Positions 1 through 9,761 of a DNA stretch of 46,692 nucleotides are shown here, piece after piece. A program made the translations under genes and the position numbers. Position 1 is the stretch's first letter. Each line of letters starts with the position of its first letter. Origin of the DNA: Chersky-299 sp963749535 (GTDB taxonomy: Bacteria; Actinomycetota; Thermoleophilia; RBG-16-64-13); NCBI GenBank assembly GCA_963749535.1, contig CAVVNF010000004.1, positions 1 through 46,692 on the forward strand. Reading direction: 5' to 3'. A model generated the notes under the pieces. The model ran no database searches, was not told the origin of the DNA, and saw only the letters and a program-made list of their open reading frames with translations.

Positions 1-276
1 CGGGAGTATCCGATCCAAGAGTAGGGCCGGCTCTGCCAGTGAGCGGAGCGTTCCGGCAGCGAGAATGCGATGCCCACCCCGGTATGTGCCGGGGCGGGCG
101 TCGTCGTGGTAGCCTTTTCTCGACGGGGCGCCGCTGAGGGCCCGGCGGATTCCTGGAGCCGATTCTTGGTTGGGTGTTGGTGCTCCGGACCCGAAGCTCG
201 CGCGTTCATGTCTACTCTAGGGCCAATGCTCCGGCGCCCGCCCAAGGCGGCCGATTCATAGACAAAGGAGCTCGGC
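1..276. other. Leader region before the methyltransferase cassette
   Basis: No convincing gene is visible here. A short open frame at 70-261 has no recognisable protein features and no good ribosome site, and I treat it as chance. The only functional signal is AAAGGAG at 264-270, the ribosome-binding site of the next gene. No cobalamin-riboswitch B12 box is evident, although the downstream genes are corrinoid-dependent. Confidence 0.5.
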
Positions 277-1324
277 GTGAACTGTGACAGGATGACCCCG
301 CGTGAGCGCTGGGACGCGCTGGTCCGCGGCGAGGAGACCGACCGCGTCCCGTGCCTCCAGTTCATCCTCGGCCACACGGCCGTGGTCGCGGGCAAGCCGA
401 TCGCCAAGGTCTACGACGATGCCGCGACGAGCATCGCCTGCCAGCGCAACGCCATGGAGATGTACGGCTATGACGGTCTGATCCTGCACGGTGGGCGAAC
501 GCCGGCGGGCCGAGTTCGGCGGCGAGATCGAGTTCCCGTACCGCAAGTACACCGGCGCCCCGATGATGAAGAGGAACCCGGTCCAGAGCGAGGACGATGC
601 GTGGAAGCTTCGCGTGCCCGACGACATCGCCACGGTCGGCACCATCCCCGTAGCGCTCGAGTTCTCCCGCCTGCAGTACGGGCTCGGCATGCCCTGCACC
701 GTGCAGGTGGGCTCCCGCTCACCTGGGCGGGCTCGGTCTGCGGCGAGGAACGGCTGATGGTCTGGATCATCAAGAAGCCGGACCTCGTCCACCACGTCCT
801 GCGGGTCATCACCGATTTCATCCTCAAGAAGGCCGACTACTGGGTGAGGGAGTTCGGCGCCGAGCGGATCATGGCGTTCGATCTCTGCATCGAGACGAAC
901 AAGCTCTACTCGCCCAAGCAGTTCGAGACCTTCTCCTTCCCTTATCTGCGTGAGATCCACGACAAGCTCACCGAACGGCGTGGCCATCTTCCTCAGCCAC
1001 ATCTGCGGCGAGCAGAACCGGAACCTGCCCTTCTGGTCGCAGCTCAGCTACGGCAAGCGGGGCATGGTGAGCGTGGGCCGGGAGGTCTCGCTTCCGCGGC
1101 CGGCGCGGCTTTCCCCCGAACGTCATCATGGGCAACGTGGACCCGGTCACCATCCAGGAGGGCACCCCGGAAGAGGTGCTGGAGCTGTGCCGGGCGTGCA
1201 TCGACGAGGGCAAGGACCACCCGGCGGCTACGCCCTCATGACGGGCTGCGAGGTGCCGCCCCAGGCGCCGCCGGTGAACGTGTCCCAGATGGTCAAGGCG
1301 TGCCGCGAGTACGGCCGGTACTAG
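277..1324 (+). CDS. UroD-superfamily corrinoid methyltransferase (MtaA/MtbA-like), frame-disrupted
   Basis: Probable cytoplasmic TIM-barrel methyltransferase of the uroporphyrinogen-decarboxylase superfamily, moving methyl groups to or from the corrinoid protein encoded next. Reassembled over three frames it has about 345 residues, the usual family size. The motif HICGEQN (near base 1000) and a late Cys in LMTGCEVPP (near 1245) resemble the His-x-Cys...Cys zinc site of corrinoid methyltransferases, which HemE decarboxylases lack. The GTG start has AAAGGAG six bases upstream. The frame breaks near 500, 715, 975, 1110 and 1225. Similarity to the paralogue at 2025 runs straight through each break, and near 715 a run reads CCC where CCCC would restore the frame, so these look like single-base indels. 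A role in aromatic O-demethylation is inferred from neighbours. It could be either the substrate-side (MT-I) or the acceptor-side (MT-II) enzyme. Confidence 0.75.
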
Positions 1325-1377
1325 ACGGCGCGACCTGGCAGCGCGATGGCGAGAACGCCACGAGGAGGAGCTGGAAG

Positions 1378-2028
1378 ATGGCGAATGAAGCGGCGATCCT
1401 GGCGCGCCTGAAGCAGGCCGTCATCGACGGCGACGAGGTGGCGTCGGCGGCACGGCGCACGAGGCGGCGGACGCGGGCATCGACCCGCAGGAGGCCATCA
1501 TGGAGGGCCTGGTGCCCGGCATGGCCGAGATGGGCCGGCTCTACGAGGAGGGCGAGTGCTTCGTGCCCGAGCTCATGGTGGGCGCCGAGGCCCTGTACGC
1601 GGGTCTGGCCATCCTGCAGCCGCTCGTCGCGGGACCGCGGCGGAGACGCGCGGCAAAGGGGTGGCCGTCATCGGCGCGGTGCAGGGCGACATCCACGACA
1701 TCGGCAAGAACCTGGTGAAGATGATGCTGGAGGTCGCCGGCTTCGAGGTCCACGACCTGGGCCGCGACGTGGAGATGGAGAGGTTCATCGAGGAGTCCCA
1801 GCGCCTCGATGCCGACCTGCTCTGCCTCTCGGCGCTCATGACCACCACGATGATCGCCATCAAGGACTTCATGCCGGAGTTCAAGGCCAAGCTGCCCCGG
1901 ACGAAGATCATCATCGGCGGCGCGCCCATCAACCAGCAACTGGCCGACGAGTGGGGCGCCGACGGCTACGGCGAGAACGCCATGGAGGCGGCCCGGGTGG
2001 CTGAGCGGCTCATGGGCGGGGGGCGTGA
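1378..2028 (+). CDS. Corrinoid (cobalamin-binding) methyl-carrier protein, frame-disrupted
   Basis: Methyl-carrier protein of the MtaC/MtbC/OdmA type, about 215 residues when rebuilt. The N-terminal part (about residues 1-90) is the helical cap domain, with EGLVPGMAEMGRLYEEGE as in B12-binding_2 proteins. The C-terminal Rossmann-like part carries GDIHDIGKNLVKMML, the DxHxxG motif whose His ligates cobalt, and later IIIGGAPI near the nucleotide-tail site. The ATG start follows GAGGAGGAG. The frame breaks near 1455 and 1635. At the 3' end a run of G near 2020 must gain one base to give the natural stop (TGA at 2026), which overlaps the start of the next gene. Lying between two UroD-type methyltransferases and before the reactivase, it is the central carrier of the cassette. 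Confidence 0.85.
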
Positions 2029-3078
2029 CCATGTGGCGCGAGACCATGACAAGCCCGGAGCGGATGGGAGCGGTCATCGGGGGCGAGCGGCCCGACCGCG
2101 TGCCGGTGATCCCCTTCATCTTCGGGCACACCGCCCTCGTGTGCGGGCAGCCGCTCGCCCCGGTCTACGATGACGCCGAGACAAGCTTCCGCTGCCAGAT
2201 GCTGTGCCAGGAGATGTACGGCTACGACGGGGGGCCTCTGTACGCGTACGCCTCGGCCGGCGGGTGGGAGTTCGGCGGCGAGATCGAGTTCCCCTACAAG
2301 AAGTACTCCGGCGCCCCGGTGGTCACGCGGCGCCCCGTCCAGACCGAGGAGGACGCGCTCGCTCTGCAGGTGCCCGAGGACGTCACCAAGGCGGGCGCCC
2401 TGCCCATCGCCCTCGAGTCGCCCGGCTGCAGGCCGAGCACGGCATGCCGGTCACCATGCAGATCGGCTCGCCGTTCACCTGGGCCGGGTCGGTCATCGGC
2501 GAGGACCGCATGATGACCTGGATGCTCAAGAAGCCCGAGCTGGTGCATCGGGTGCTCGACAAGGTCTCGGACTTCGTGATCAAGGTGGCGGAGCACTACG
2601 TCGAGGAGTTCGGCGCCGAGAGCCTGACGGCGTTCCACGGCGCCGCGACCGAGTCCAACAAGCTCATCTCGCCCAAGCAGTTCGAGAGTTCGTGCTGCCC
2701 TACTCAGAGATCAACCAGCGGGTCATCGCCCTGGGCGTACTCTTCTTCATCCACATCTGCGGCGAGCAGAACAAGAATCTGCCCCATTGGCAGCAGGTGC
2801 CGGTGCCGCCCACGCCATCCTCAGCTTCGGCCGGGAGGTCCCGCTGGCGACGGCCATGGAGCTGTTCCCGGAGCAGATCATCGCCGGCAACGTGGACCCC
2901 ACGCTCATCCAGGAAGGACGCCCGAAGAGGTGCTGGAGCAGGCGCGGGAGTGCATCGAGACCGGCAAGTACCACAAGGGTGGCTACGTACTCATGGCGGG
3001 CTGCGACGTTCCCCCCAGGCGCCGCCGGTCAACGTGTTCCAGTTGGTCAAGGCAGCGCGTGAATACGGCAGATACTAA
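2025..3078 (+). CDS. Second UroD-superfamily corrinoid methyltransferase, frame-disrupted
   Basis: Paralogue of the first methyltransferase, clearly similar along its whole length: the same DRVPV, MYGYDG, EFGGEIEFPYKK, SPFTWAGS, HICGEQNKNLPHW, GNVDPTLIQEG and APPVNVFQLVKAAREYGRY landmarks. The putative zinc ligands (His-x-Cys near 2757 and Cys in LMAGCDVPP near 3003) are kept. It probably starts at the GTG overlapping the corrinoid-protein stop, or at the ATG six bases later, which suggests translational coupling. The frame breaks near 2420, 2690, 2800, 2925 and 3015. Having two such enzymes around one corrinoid protein fits a split between a substrate-specific MT-I and a tetrahydrofolate-specific MT-II, but sequence alone does not assign which is which. 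Confidence 0.75.
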
Positions 3079-3127
3079 TAGCGGGACCGCTCCCGCCGAT
3101 GCCGGGCACGGAGACCGGTGCACAGTC

Positions 3128-5125
3128 GTGTTTCAGCCCTCGGGGAGCCGTGGAGAGACGGCTCCAGGCAAGACGGTCCTGGCCTTGGCACGGGAGTTAG
3201 GCGTGGACATCGAGAGTGTCTGCGGCGGTCACAGTGCTTGCGGCAAGTGCCGGGTGAGGCTGCAGGAAGGGTCGGAACGAGGGACCGTTCACGCGTCTGC
3301 CCCCACCCCGTTGGAGACCAGCATGCTCGGGGCGAGCGAGTTGAGCGCGGGAACGCGGCTCGCGTGCCAGACCTGCGTGCTGGGAGACCTGTCGGTGTAT
3401 GTGCCCGAGGAAAGCCGGCGGACCGCACAGATCGTCCGCAAGGAAGCGTCCGCTCGGGAGGTGACCGTCGACGCCGCCATCAAGAAATATGGGGTACGCG
3501 TATCACCGCCCACGCTCGAAGATGCCACGGGTCTTGCCGATAACCTCGTCAGCGCCCTTCAGGAACAGCATGGGTTGCCTCCCCTCGCCGTGGACCTGCA
3601 TGTCTTGCAAGACCTCGGGCGCGTGGGGCAAGACGCCGGATGGGACCTCATCGCCACGGTGTGGCAGGATCGGGCCCTGATCGCACTGGACGCTGCCGAC
3701 CCCTGCGAACGGGCGGGAAGCCCCGTCGATGGGCCGACGGAGAGCCCCTGTGAAGCCGGGACCGAGGGGACCCCACCCAGCGAGCCAGTGCATGCGTTGG
3801 GCTTAGCCATAGACGTGGGCACCACCACCATCGCCGCCTACCTTACCAACCTAGTCACGGGGCAGGTGGTGGCCACTGAGTCGGCGATGAACCCGCAGGT
3901 AGCGTTTGGGAAGGACGTCATCGCGCGGATGGGCTCCGTCCGCCACGAGCAGGACGGACTTCTTCGTATGCAGAAAGCGGCCGTCGATGAGGTTGGCCGA
4001 CTCGCAGTGAAAGCCGCGGACCGGGTCGGCAGGTCGCAGCAGGAGATCATGGATGTGGTCGTGGTGGGCAACACGGTCATGCACCATCTGTTCCTGGGAC
4101 TGGACCCGCGCTCGCTGAGCATGGCACCGTTGACCCCGGTGGTGACGAGACCGGTGGACGTGATGGCGCGCGAGGTGGGACTGGCGTTCCACCCGGGATG
4201 CCGCTTGCATACCCTGGCGATAAAGGCCGGTTTCGTCGGGGCGACAACGTGGCCGTGATCCTCGCCAAGGGCCCGCACCGACAAGATGAGGTGCTTCTTG
4301 TCATCGACATCGGCACGAATGGAGAGCTAGTCCTGGGCGACCGGGAGCGACTTTCAGCGCCTCCTGCGCCACTGGGCCCGCTTTGGAAGGCGCTCACATC
4401 GAATTCGGCGTGCGGGCGACTGCCGGCGCCATCGAGCGGGTGAGGATCAACCCCGAGACGCTGGACGTACGCTTCAAGGTGATCGGGACGGCCGACTGGA
4501 GCGATGAGTGCGAGCAGGCTCAACTGAAAGCGCGCGGGATCTGCGGTTCGGGCATCATCGACGCGGTGGCTCAGATGCTGATGGCCGGCGTCATCCTCAA
4601 GACCGGCAACTTCGACCCAGACCGCGCCCACGAACGTATTCTGGTTGAGAACGGTAGGCCGGCGAAGTTCGTCCTGGCCTGGCCGGAACAGACGGCGCTG
4701 GGGCGAAGTATCACCATCTCTCTCAAGGACGTGCGGGCCGTGCAGCTCGCGAAAGCAGCCCTCTACGCCGGTGCCAAGACCTTGTTGCGTCGATACGGCG
4801 CGAGGCCCCCGACAGGATCGTGCTGGCGGGGGCGTTCGGAAGCTACATAGACCCGATCCAGGCTATGTCGATCGGGCTGCTGCCGGACTGTGACCCCGAC
4901 ATGGTCGCCTCGGTGGGGAATGCGGCCGGTCATGGAGCCCGTCTCGCCCTGGTCAACCTCGGCAAACGCCTGGAGGCGGCAGAGGTGGCGCGGCAGGTGG
5001 AATACGTGGAGCTGGCGACCGATCCGGAGTTCCAGCGCGAATACATCGAAGCCATCCACATGCCGCACATGTGTGAAACGTTCCCCAGGCTTAACCGAAG
5101 CCTGGCCGCGGGGCGTCCGGACTGA
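3128..5125 (+). CDS. RACE-type corrinoid reactivase: [2Fe-2S] ferredoxin plus DUF4445 ASKHA domain, frame-disrupted
   Basis: ATP-dependent reductive activator of corrinoid proteins, which restores Co(I) after accidental oxidation. The N-terminal plant-type ferredoxin domain has Cys residues in SVCGGHSACGKCRVRL and a fourth in LACQTC. A linker domain follows, then the ASKHA ATPase region with AIDVGTTTIAAYL (phosphate-1), VVVVGNTVMHHLFLGLDP, VIDIGTNGELVLGD (phosphate-2), ICGSGIIDAVAQML and IVLAGAFGSYID. The total is about 665 residues, normal for the family. The frame breaks near 4240, 4370 and 4800. The start is uncertain: GTG 3128 is in frame, but an ATG at 3099 in another frame could be the true start if an indel lies between them. 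It is the last gene of the methyl-transfer cassette. Confidence 0.85.
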
Positions 5126-5444
5126 GGCGACTCTCCGTTCGGCGGGCCCGTTCGGCGAACCGTTTCGGCCCGTTCGGAGAGCTCTCTCGGTGCCTCGCTC
5201 GACGGCCGGCTGGTCGCGTGCTTCAGACCAAAGACGAACCGGCGACCCGGCGCTTGCCATAGACCGCAGCGGCCACCAGGCGGGGACGTGGCGGCCCGGC
5301 TCGCTACGGGCCAAAGCGGCGGCCAAGCCGGGCCTGGAGGCCCGGTGCCCAACCCGGCTGTCCTCGGATGAGACCGCGGCCTGAGTTACTCTCCAACGCC
5401 CAGCGGCATGACTGTCATGCGACGCCCGCTCGGGATAGGGCGAC
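5126..5444. other. Intergenic region between convergent genes
   Basis: No gene seen. It separates the corrinoid reactivase from the convergent amidohydrolase. The octamer CCGTTCGG occurs three times (5135, 5148, 5170), and CTCTCCG at 5131 pairs with CGGAGAG at 5175, so a structured transcript end is plausible. There is no T-tract. Confidence 0.35.
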
Positions 5445-6470
5445 TCAGACTGTGAACCCTACCGCCGCGGCGTTCTCCGAGTAGAGCATGGCTTTCTCGG
5501 CGTCTGTCATGGAAAGCGCTTCGATGAAGCTGATGCTCTCCGGCATTTCCTCGTACGGGTAGTCCGTCCCGAGCATGATCTTGTCCATCCCCAGCGCCTC
5601 GCGGGTGCACTTGAAAGCAGCCGGGAGGTAGTTGCCGCTCGTGGTGACCACCATGTTGTCTCGCAGGTAGTCGCTCGGGCGCCGCTTGATATCGGGCACC
5701 GTGCCCGCATCGTCCTTGGTGTGCGGCCGCAGGAATGGGTGGTCGATGCGCTGCATGAGAAAGGGCAAGCCTTCGCCGTAGTGTCCGAGGATGATCTTCA
5801 GCTTCGGATAGGCATCGAACGCCCCGCTCAGGGCAAGCCGGACCATCGCGGTAGCCGTTTCCACGCCGAAGCCGAACGCCGCTCCGGCCAGCGCCAGGCC
5901 GTAGGTGCGCAACTGAGGGATCATCGGAGCCGCCGGATGGAGATAGATGGGCACGTCCAGTTCCTCAGCTTTCGCGAGGATCGGCCAATAGCGCGTTTCA
6001 TCCAGATACGAATCCCCGAAGTTCGAGTGTGTCTTCCACCCTTTGAGGCCCAACTCTTTCACCGCGCGCTCGAGTTCCATGACCGCCGCATCTGTGTCCT
6101 TGGGAGCCAATGCCGCGAATCCCGCGAGACGGCCGGGGAATCTCGCGATCGCAGCAGCGAGCTCGTCGTTCACCGCGCGGGCCACCTTTGAGCCCACCGC
6201 GGGATCGAACTGCTCGCAACCAGGTGAGGTGAGCGAGACCACGGCGAGATCGATACCGCTTGCATCCATGGCGGCGATGCGGTCAGGGCCCAGATCCAGA
6301 AGCCGGTTGAGCAGGAAATCTCCGTGTGGCTCGAAGGCGTCCGCGGCGTAGTAAAGGCGGCGCTTGCCGGTGGCCGGCTCGTCCTCGAACCGCGGATACC
6401 CCTTGTTTGAGTAAAGAGCGTCGACCCAGGTCTGGGTGACGAAATGGGTTTCCAGGTCGATCTTCTTCAC
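5445..6470 (-). CDS. Amidohydrolase_2 (ACMSD / gamma-resorcylate decarboxylase-like)
   Basis: Metal-dependent TIM-barrel hydrolase or decarboxylase of the amidohydrolase_2 family, 341 residues, intact. Predicted metal ligands follow the gamma-resorcylate decarboxylase pattern: Glu7 and His9 (DLETHF), His178 (YLHPAAP), His230 (ILGHYGEGLPF) and Asp303 (GTDYPYEE). The family includes non-oxidative decarboxylases of hydroxylated benzoates and ACMSD. In this setting decarboxylation of a di- or trihydroxybenzoate is a reasonable hypothesis, but substrate is not readable from sequence, and a hydrolase acting on a ring-cleavage product is equally possible. The GTG start has GGAGGT just upstream (6477-6482). 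It follows the MoaD-like gene by about 80 bp on the same strand and probably shares its transcript. Confidence 0.8.
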   Translation of the reverse strand: MKKIDLETHFVTQTWVDALYSNKGYPRFEDEPATGKRRLYYAADAFEPHGDFLLNRLLDLGPDRIAAMDASGIDLAVVSLTSPGCEQFDPAVGSKVARAVNDELAAAIARFPGRLAGFAALAPKDTDAAVMELERAVKELGLKGWKTHSNFGDSYLDETRYWPILAKAEELDVPIYLHPAAPMIPQLRTYGLALAGAAFGFGVETATAMVRLALSGAFDAYPKLKIILGHYGEGLPFLMQRIDHPFLRPHTKDDAGTVPDIKRRPSDYLRDNMVVTTSGNYLPAAFKCTREALGMDKIMLGTDYPYEEMPESISFIEALSMTDAEKAMLYSENAAAVGFTV

Positions 6471-6549
6471 TCTCTTACCTCCGGTGGATCGTAGCTCAGG
6501 ATCGTAGCTCAGATTTCAACCTCGGCCTCCGCCGCACGGAAAGGCCCTA

Positions 6550-6855
6550 CTATCCTCCCGCGATCGGGATCATGATGAGCACCTCGTCGCCCTCTTGGAG
6601 GACGGTGTGCCTTCCGCCAAGCGCAGCAATGTCGCGCCCGTTCACCATCACCCTGAGCGGCTCGTGCGCGCTCTTTTCGACCGGTTCGGCTAAGTAGGGA
6701 GCCAATCTCCCCTCACTGCGCTCGATGAGGATGGACAGAAGGCCGGAAACGTCGGCCCCTCTCGACAGGTCCACATCCAGCTCACCCTGCCCAAGCAAGC
6801 TCCTGAGCAGTGCGATGGATCGCACCTTGACCGTTATCGTCTCCGGCGCCGGCAT
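6550..6855 (-). CDS. MoaD/ThiS-family sulfur-carrier protein (AOR-linked)
   Basis: Small beta-grasp protein, about 101 residues, ending in the diagnostic Gly-Gly (IMIPIAGG). In this family the C-terminal glycine is adenylated and carries sulfur as a thiocarboxylate for molybdopterin (MoaD) or thiazole (ThiS) synthesis. I chose the ATG giving MPAPETI because AGGAG lies seven bases ahead; a longer frame adds nine residues without a better site. It sits directly downstream of an AOR gene on the same strand, and a second AOR/MoaD-like pair occurs at 34978-37162. That suggests a dedicated role in making the tungsto- or molybdopterin of the AOR. This role is inferred; the general family is clear. 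Confidence 0.75.
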   Translation of the reverse strand: MPAPETITVKVRSIALLRSLLGQGELDVDLSRGADVSGLLSILIERSEGRLAPYLAEPVEKSAHEPLRVMVNGRDIAALGGRHTVLQEGDEVLIMIPIAGG

Positions 6856-6897
6856 CACGTCACTCCTGCACGACGGCATTTCTGGAGCTCAAGACGC

Positions 6898-8771
6898 CTA
6901 TAGACCCAGATCGTCCGCGGCGTAGCCCATGTGGAGTTCCTCGAGTTTGGCGCGGGTCGGGACGCCGTCCCTGGTCCAGCCGCGACAGTCGTAGTACTCG
7001 TCGAGCATGAAGTCGAGATCTTTCTGCGAGATCATGTGCCCTTTTGACGGACCCTCGGGGATGGCCTCCGTCTTGAGGCGCTCCGGTAGGTCGTCGTCGG
7101 CACGAGTAAGCCCGGCGCGGATGTTGAAGACCCGGGCGAGGTTATTGATGCGCTCGCCTACTTGGTGGATCTCATCGGGCGTGTATTTCAGGCCGGTAGT
7201 GGCGTCCATCAGGTCTGCCGTATTGTCGAACATGAAGTCCGCCACTGCCATGTCCATGAGGAACACACACATGGTGGGCGAGTCGGCCAGCGCGCAACGC
7301 GCGTCCTGGGTCCACTTGGTGAGCGCGCCCTTCCCCTCGATAGCGAAGCGGTCGACCGCGTACGGGATGGGGATGCCGAAGATCTCCTGGAAGGCATAGC
7401 CCTTGTTGTGATCGGCGCCCGTGAAGGCGGTGGCGAAATTGAGGCCGTGGGCCTTGGCGCCGCGCACGTCGTACGCGGGCAGTTCCAGCCCCTTGACGTG
7501 CATCGCGTATTTCTCTGAATCCTTGCCGATCTTCTCGGCGGCGACTTTGGTCCCGTCGGCCAGAAGGTCACCCAGGCCTTTGCGCTCCCCGATGAGGTGC
7601 AGCAACTGGACCATGGCGACGTCGTTGCCGAATCGAAGATCCAGCCCACCCGTGTCTTCCAGGGTGAGGATTCCGCGCTCGAAGAGCTCCATGGCGAACG
7701 CGATGGTCACTCCGGCCGACATGGTGTCGAGCCCAAGCTCGTCGGAGATGCGGTCCGCCGCGATGATGGCGTCGGGATTATCCACCCCGGTGACCCCACC
7801 AAAGCTGTAGAGCGTCTCGTACTCCGGTCCCTCCGTGAAGAAGCCGGCATACGGCGGCTCCTTGGCCAGGCGCAGCTGACTGCATCCCACCGGACAGCCG
7901 GCGCAGGCGGTGCGGCCGGTGCCGAGAGCCTCTATGGCGTACCCTGCCGATCTTGTCCGCCGGCAGGAACTCACCGGTCGTCTGCCAGTTCTTGGTGGGA
8001 TAGATGCCAAGCGCCTGAGTCAGATCCAAGGTGGTCGACGTACCGAAGCGAGAGAACTCCGAATAGAGGATCGGGCTCTTCCGCATGCCGTCGCGCATAC
8101 GCTTGCGAGCCACGTCGTACTTGCTCGTGGTCGGCGATGTTCATCTGCATGTCGCCACGAAGCGCGATTGCCTTGAGGTTCTTGCTGCCCATGACAGCGC
8201 CAAGGCCCTTGCGTCCCGCCACCCGGCGCTCGTTCACGATGCAGGCCATCTTCGAAAGCTTCTCCCCGGCCGGCCCTATGCAGCAGACGCGGATGTTCTG
8301 GTCGTTCAGCTCGTCCTTGATCATGAGCTGGGTATCCATGGTGGTGAGACCCCACAGGTCTTTAGCCGAGCGGAACTTGACCTGGCCGCCTTTGATCCAC
8401 AGGTAGGTGGGCTCTTCCGCCATGCCCTCGATGATCAGGACGTCATAGCCGGCGCGCTTCATTTCCGTGGGAAAGTGCCCGCCGGTAGTGGCGACGCCCA
8501 TGGCGCCCGTGGCAGGCGACTTCGCATTCACCGCCATCCGGCTCGCGCAGGGAATCGTGGTGCCTGTGAAGGGACCGGGAGCGAAGATAAGCTTGTTCTG
8601 CGGCCCCAGCGGGTCGCAGTCCGGCGGAACCAGGTCATAAAGGTATTTGACCGTGAGTCCCGACCCTCCGATGAAATCCTGCGCCACGTCTTCGGGTAGT
8701 GGCTCTTCTTTGAAGGTCTTGTCCGTCAGATCGACCCGGAGCACCTTCCCGGTATAGCCCCCTGAATACAT
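6898..8771 (-). CDS. Aldehyde:ferredoxin oxidoreductase family tungstoenzyme, frame-disrupted
   Basis: AOR family enzyme, about 620 residues when rebuilt. The N-terminal domain begins GGYTGKVLRVDLTDK and includes MGSKNLKAIA, a family hallmark near the pterin site. The middle domain holds TACAGCPVGC, the C-x2-C-x3-C of the [4Fe-4S] cluster, and a late Cys (SPTMCVFLMD) fits the fourth ligand. Known members oxidise aldehydes or reduce acids with ferredoxin; BamB of class II benzoyl-CoA reductase is a distant relative. ATG start with AAAGGA upstream. The frame breaks near 8120 and 7935, and both halves match the family continuously. It leads an apparent AOR, MoaD-like, amidohydrolase operon. The physiological substrate is unknown; an aromatic or short-chain aldehyde is likely. 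Confidence 0.85.
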
Positions 8772-9077
8772 ATGGATCCTTTCTCCACGACCCGAGGCGC
8801 GGAAACCTCGCAGGTCGCCAAACGATTTCCCCCTGGATTTTGCGCCCCGCATCAAGAGGAACCCGTGGCCGCCAGGCTCACGCCAGACGGCGCGATCCGA
8901 CATCACCACTCGTCCCCAGTGGCCGGGGTCATTTTACCGTATGCCCAGCAATGGGACTATTTGAGAGGGTGTCCGCTGTTGCTCGACCATTATGCCCGTT
9001 TGGGGTCAGGCCGGGGCGGCATCTCAGTGTATGCTTGCAAGCAGGTCGCCGAAACTCACGCGCACAAAGGAGACGAC
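8772..9077. promoter_or_regulatory. Divergent intergenic region with 12-bp palindrome
   Basis: Divergent region between the AOR gene (-) and the nitroreductase gene (+). It contains the perfect palindrome TGCTTGCAAGCA at 9032-9043, 34 bases before the nitroreductase start, in a position suited to an operator. I could not identify a strong -35/-10 pair on either strand. AAAGGAG at 9066-9072 is the nitroreductase ribosome site. Confidence 0.35.
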
Positions 9078-9761
9078 ATGGCGGCAGACATCGACATTGC
9101 CATCAGAGAGCGGCGGAGCATCCGCAAGTACAGTTCCAGCCCCGTGCCCGAGGGCTTGATGCGCGAGCTGCTCGACGAGGCACGGTGGGCTCCGTCGTGG
9201 GGCAATACCCAGTCCACGCACGTGTACGTGCTTGCCGGCTCGACGCTTTTGCACCTCAAGACCAGGCTGCGGGAACGTCTCGAAAGCGAGATGCCGCCGG
9301 ATCCGGACATCACCATGCCGGCTGCCTGGCCCGACTACCTTCAATCCCGTATCACGCATCTCCTCGAAACCCGCGTTTCGTTTCTCGCTTCGGAAACCGC
9401 CCGCGCCGGAGAGACGCCGGCGGCGGCTTTGCCACCGTTGGTGCAGATGGCCGGCTTGTTCGGCGCGCCATGCCTGCTCGTCTTCGCCATCGACGAGGAC
9501 ATCCCCGAAAGCTACGGCTGTTTCGACGCCGGTCTACTCGTGCAGACCGTCGCCCTAGCCGCGCATGCCCGGGGTCTGGGCACGTGCATCATGACCATGG
9601 CCGCGCGCTATCCCAGCCTCGTGCGCGAGGTGGTCCCTGCACTGGCTCACAAGAAGGTGGTCATCGGGCTTACTGTCGGGTACCCGGACGCCGACGCTGC
9701 GGTGAACCGCTTCCCACGTGATCGGGTGGCCGTCGAAGAATTCGTCCACTTCGCCGGCTGA
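9078..9761 (+). CDS. Nitroreductase family FMN oxidoreductase
   Basis: FMN-dependent oxidoreductase of the nitroreductase superfamily, 228 residues, intact. The N-terminal RRSIRKY and SWGNTQ segments form the typical FMN phosphate and ring-binding sites. GLGTCIMTMAARYP near residue 170 and the final IGLTVGYPD are the usual C-terminal half signatures. ATG start with AAAGGAG six bases upstream. These enzymes reduce nitroaromatics, quinones or enones with NAD(P)H, and some are dedicated reductases in anaerobic catabolism. Here it stands alone, divergent from the AOR operon, so its substrate cannot be assigned from context. Confidence 0.85.
   Translation: MAADIDIAIRERRSIRKYSSSPVPEGLMRELLDEARWAPSWGNTQSTHVYVLAGSTLLHLKTRLRERLESEMPPDPDITMPAAWPDYLQSRITHLLETRVSFLASETARAGETPAAALPPLVQMAGLFGAPCLLVFAIDEDIPESYGCFDAGLLVQTVALAAHARGLGTCIMTMAARYPSLVREVVPALAHKKVVIGLTVGYPDADAAVNRFPRDRVAVEEFVHFAG

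Noticed and set aside
70..261. Short open frame in the leader
   Set aside because: No protein features, no ribosome site and unnatural composition; it seems a chance frame in high-GC DNA.
1..276. Cobalamin riboswitch before the corrinoid cassette
   Set aside because: Only a GCCAGTG resembling part of the B12 box was seen; the rest of the conserved core is missing.
277..1324. Uroporphyrinogen decarboxylase (HemE) for heme synthesis
   Set aside because: The His-x-Cys and late Cys zinc-type residues, and the corrinoid protein and reactivase next door, point to a methyltransferase instead.
277..5125. Programmed frameshifting in the methyl-transfer genes
   Set aside because: Breaks are many, at unrelated positions in both paralogues, and without slippery heptamers; indels in base runs are a simpler cause.
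6898..8771. BamB of class II benzoyl-CoA reductase
   Set aside because: The protein matches AOR-type members, and no BamC-I partners are present; only distant kinship is likely.
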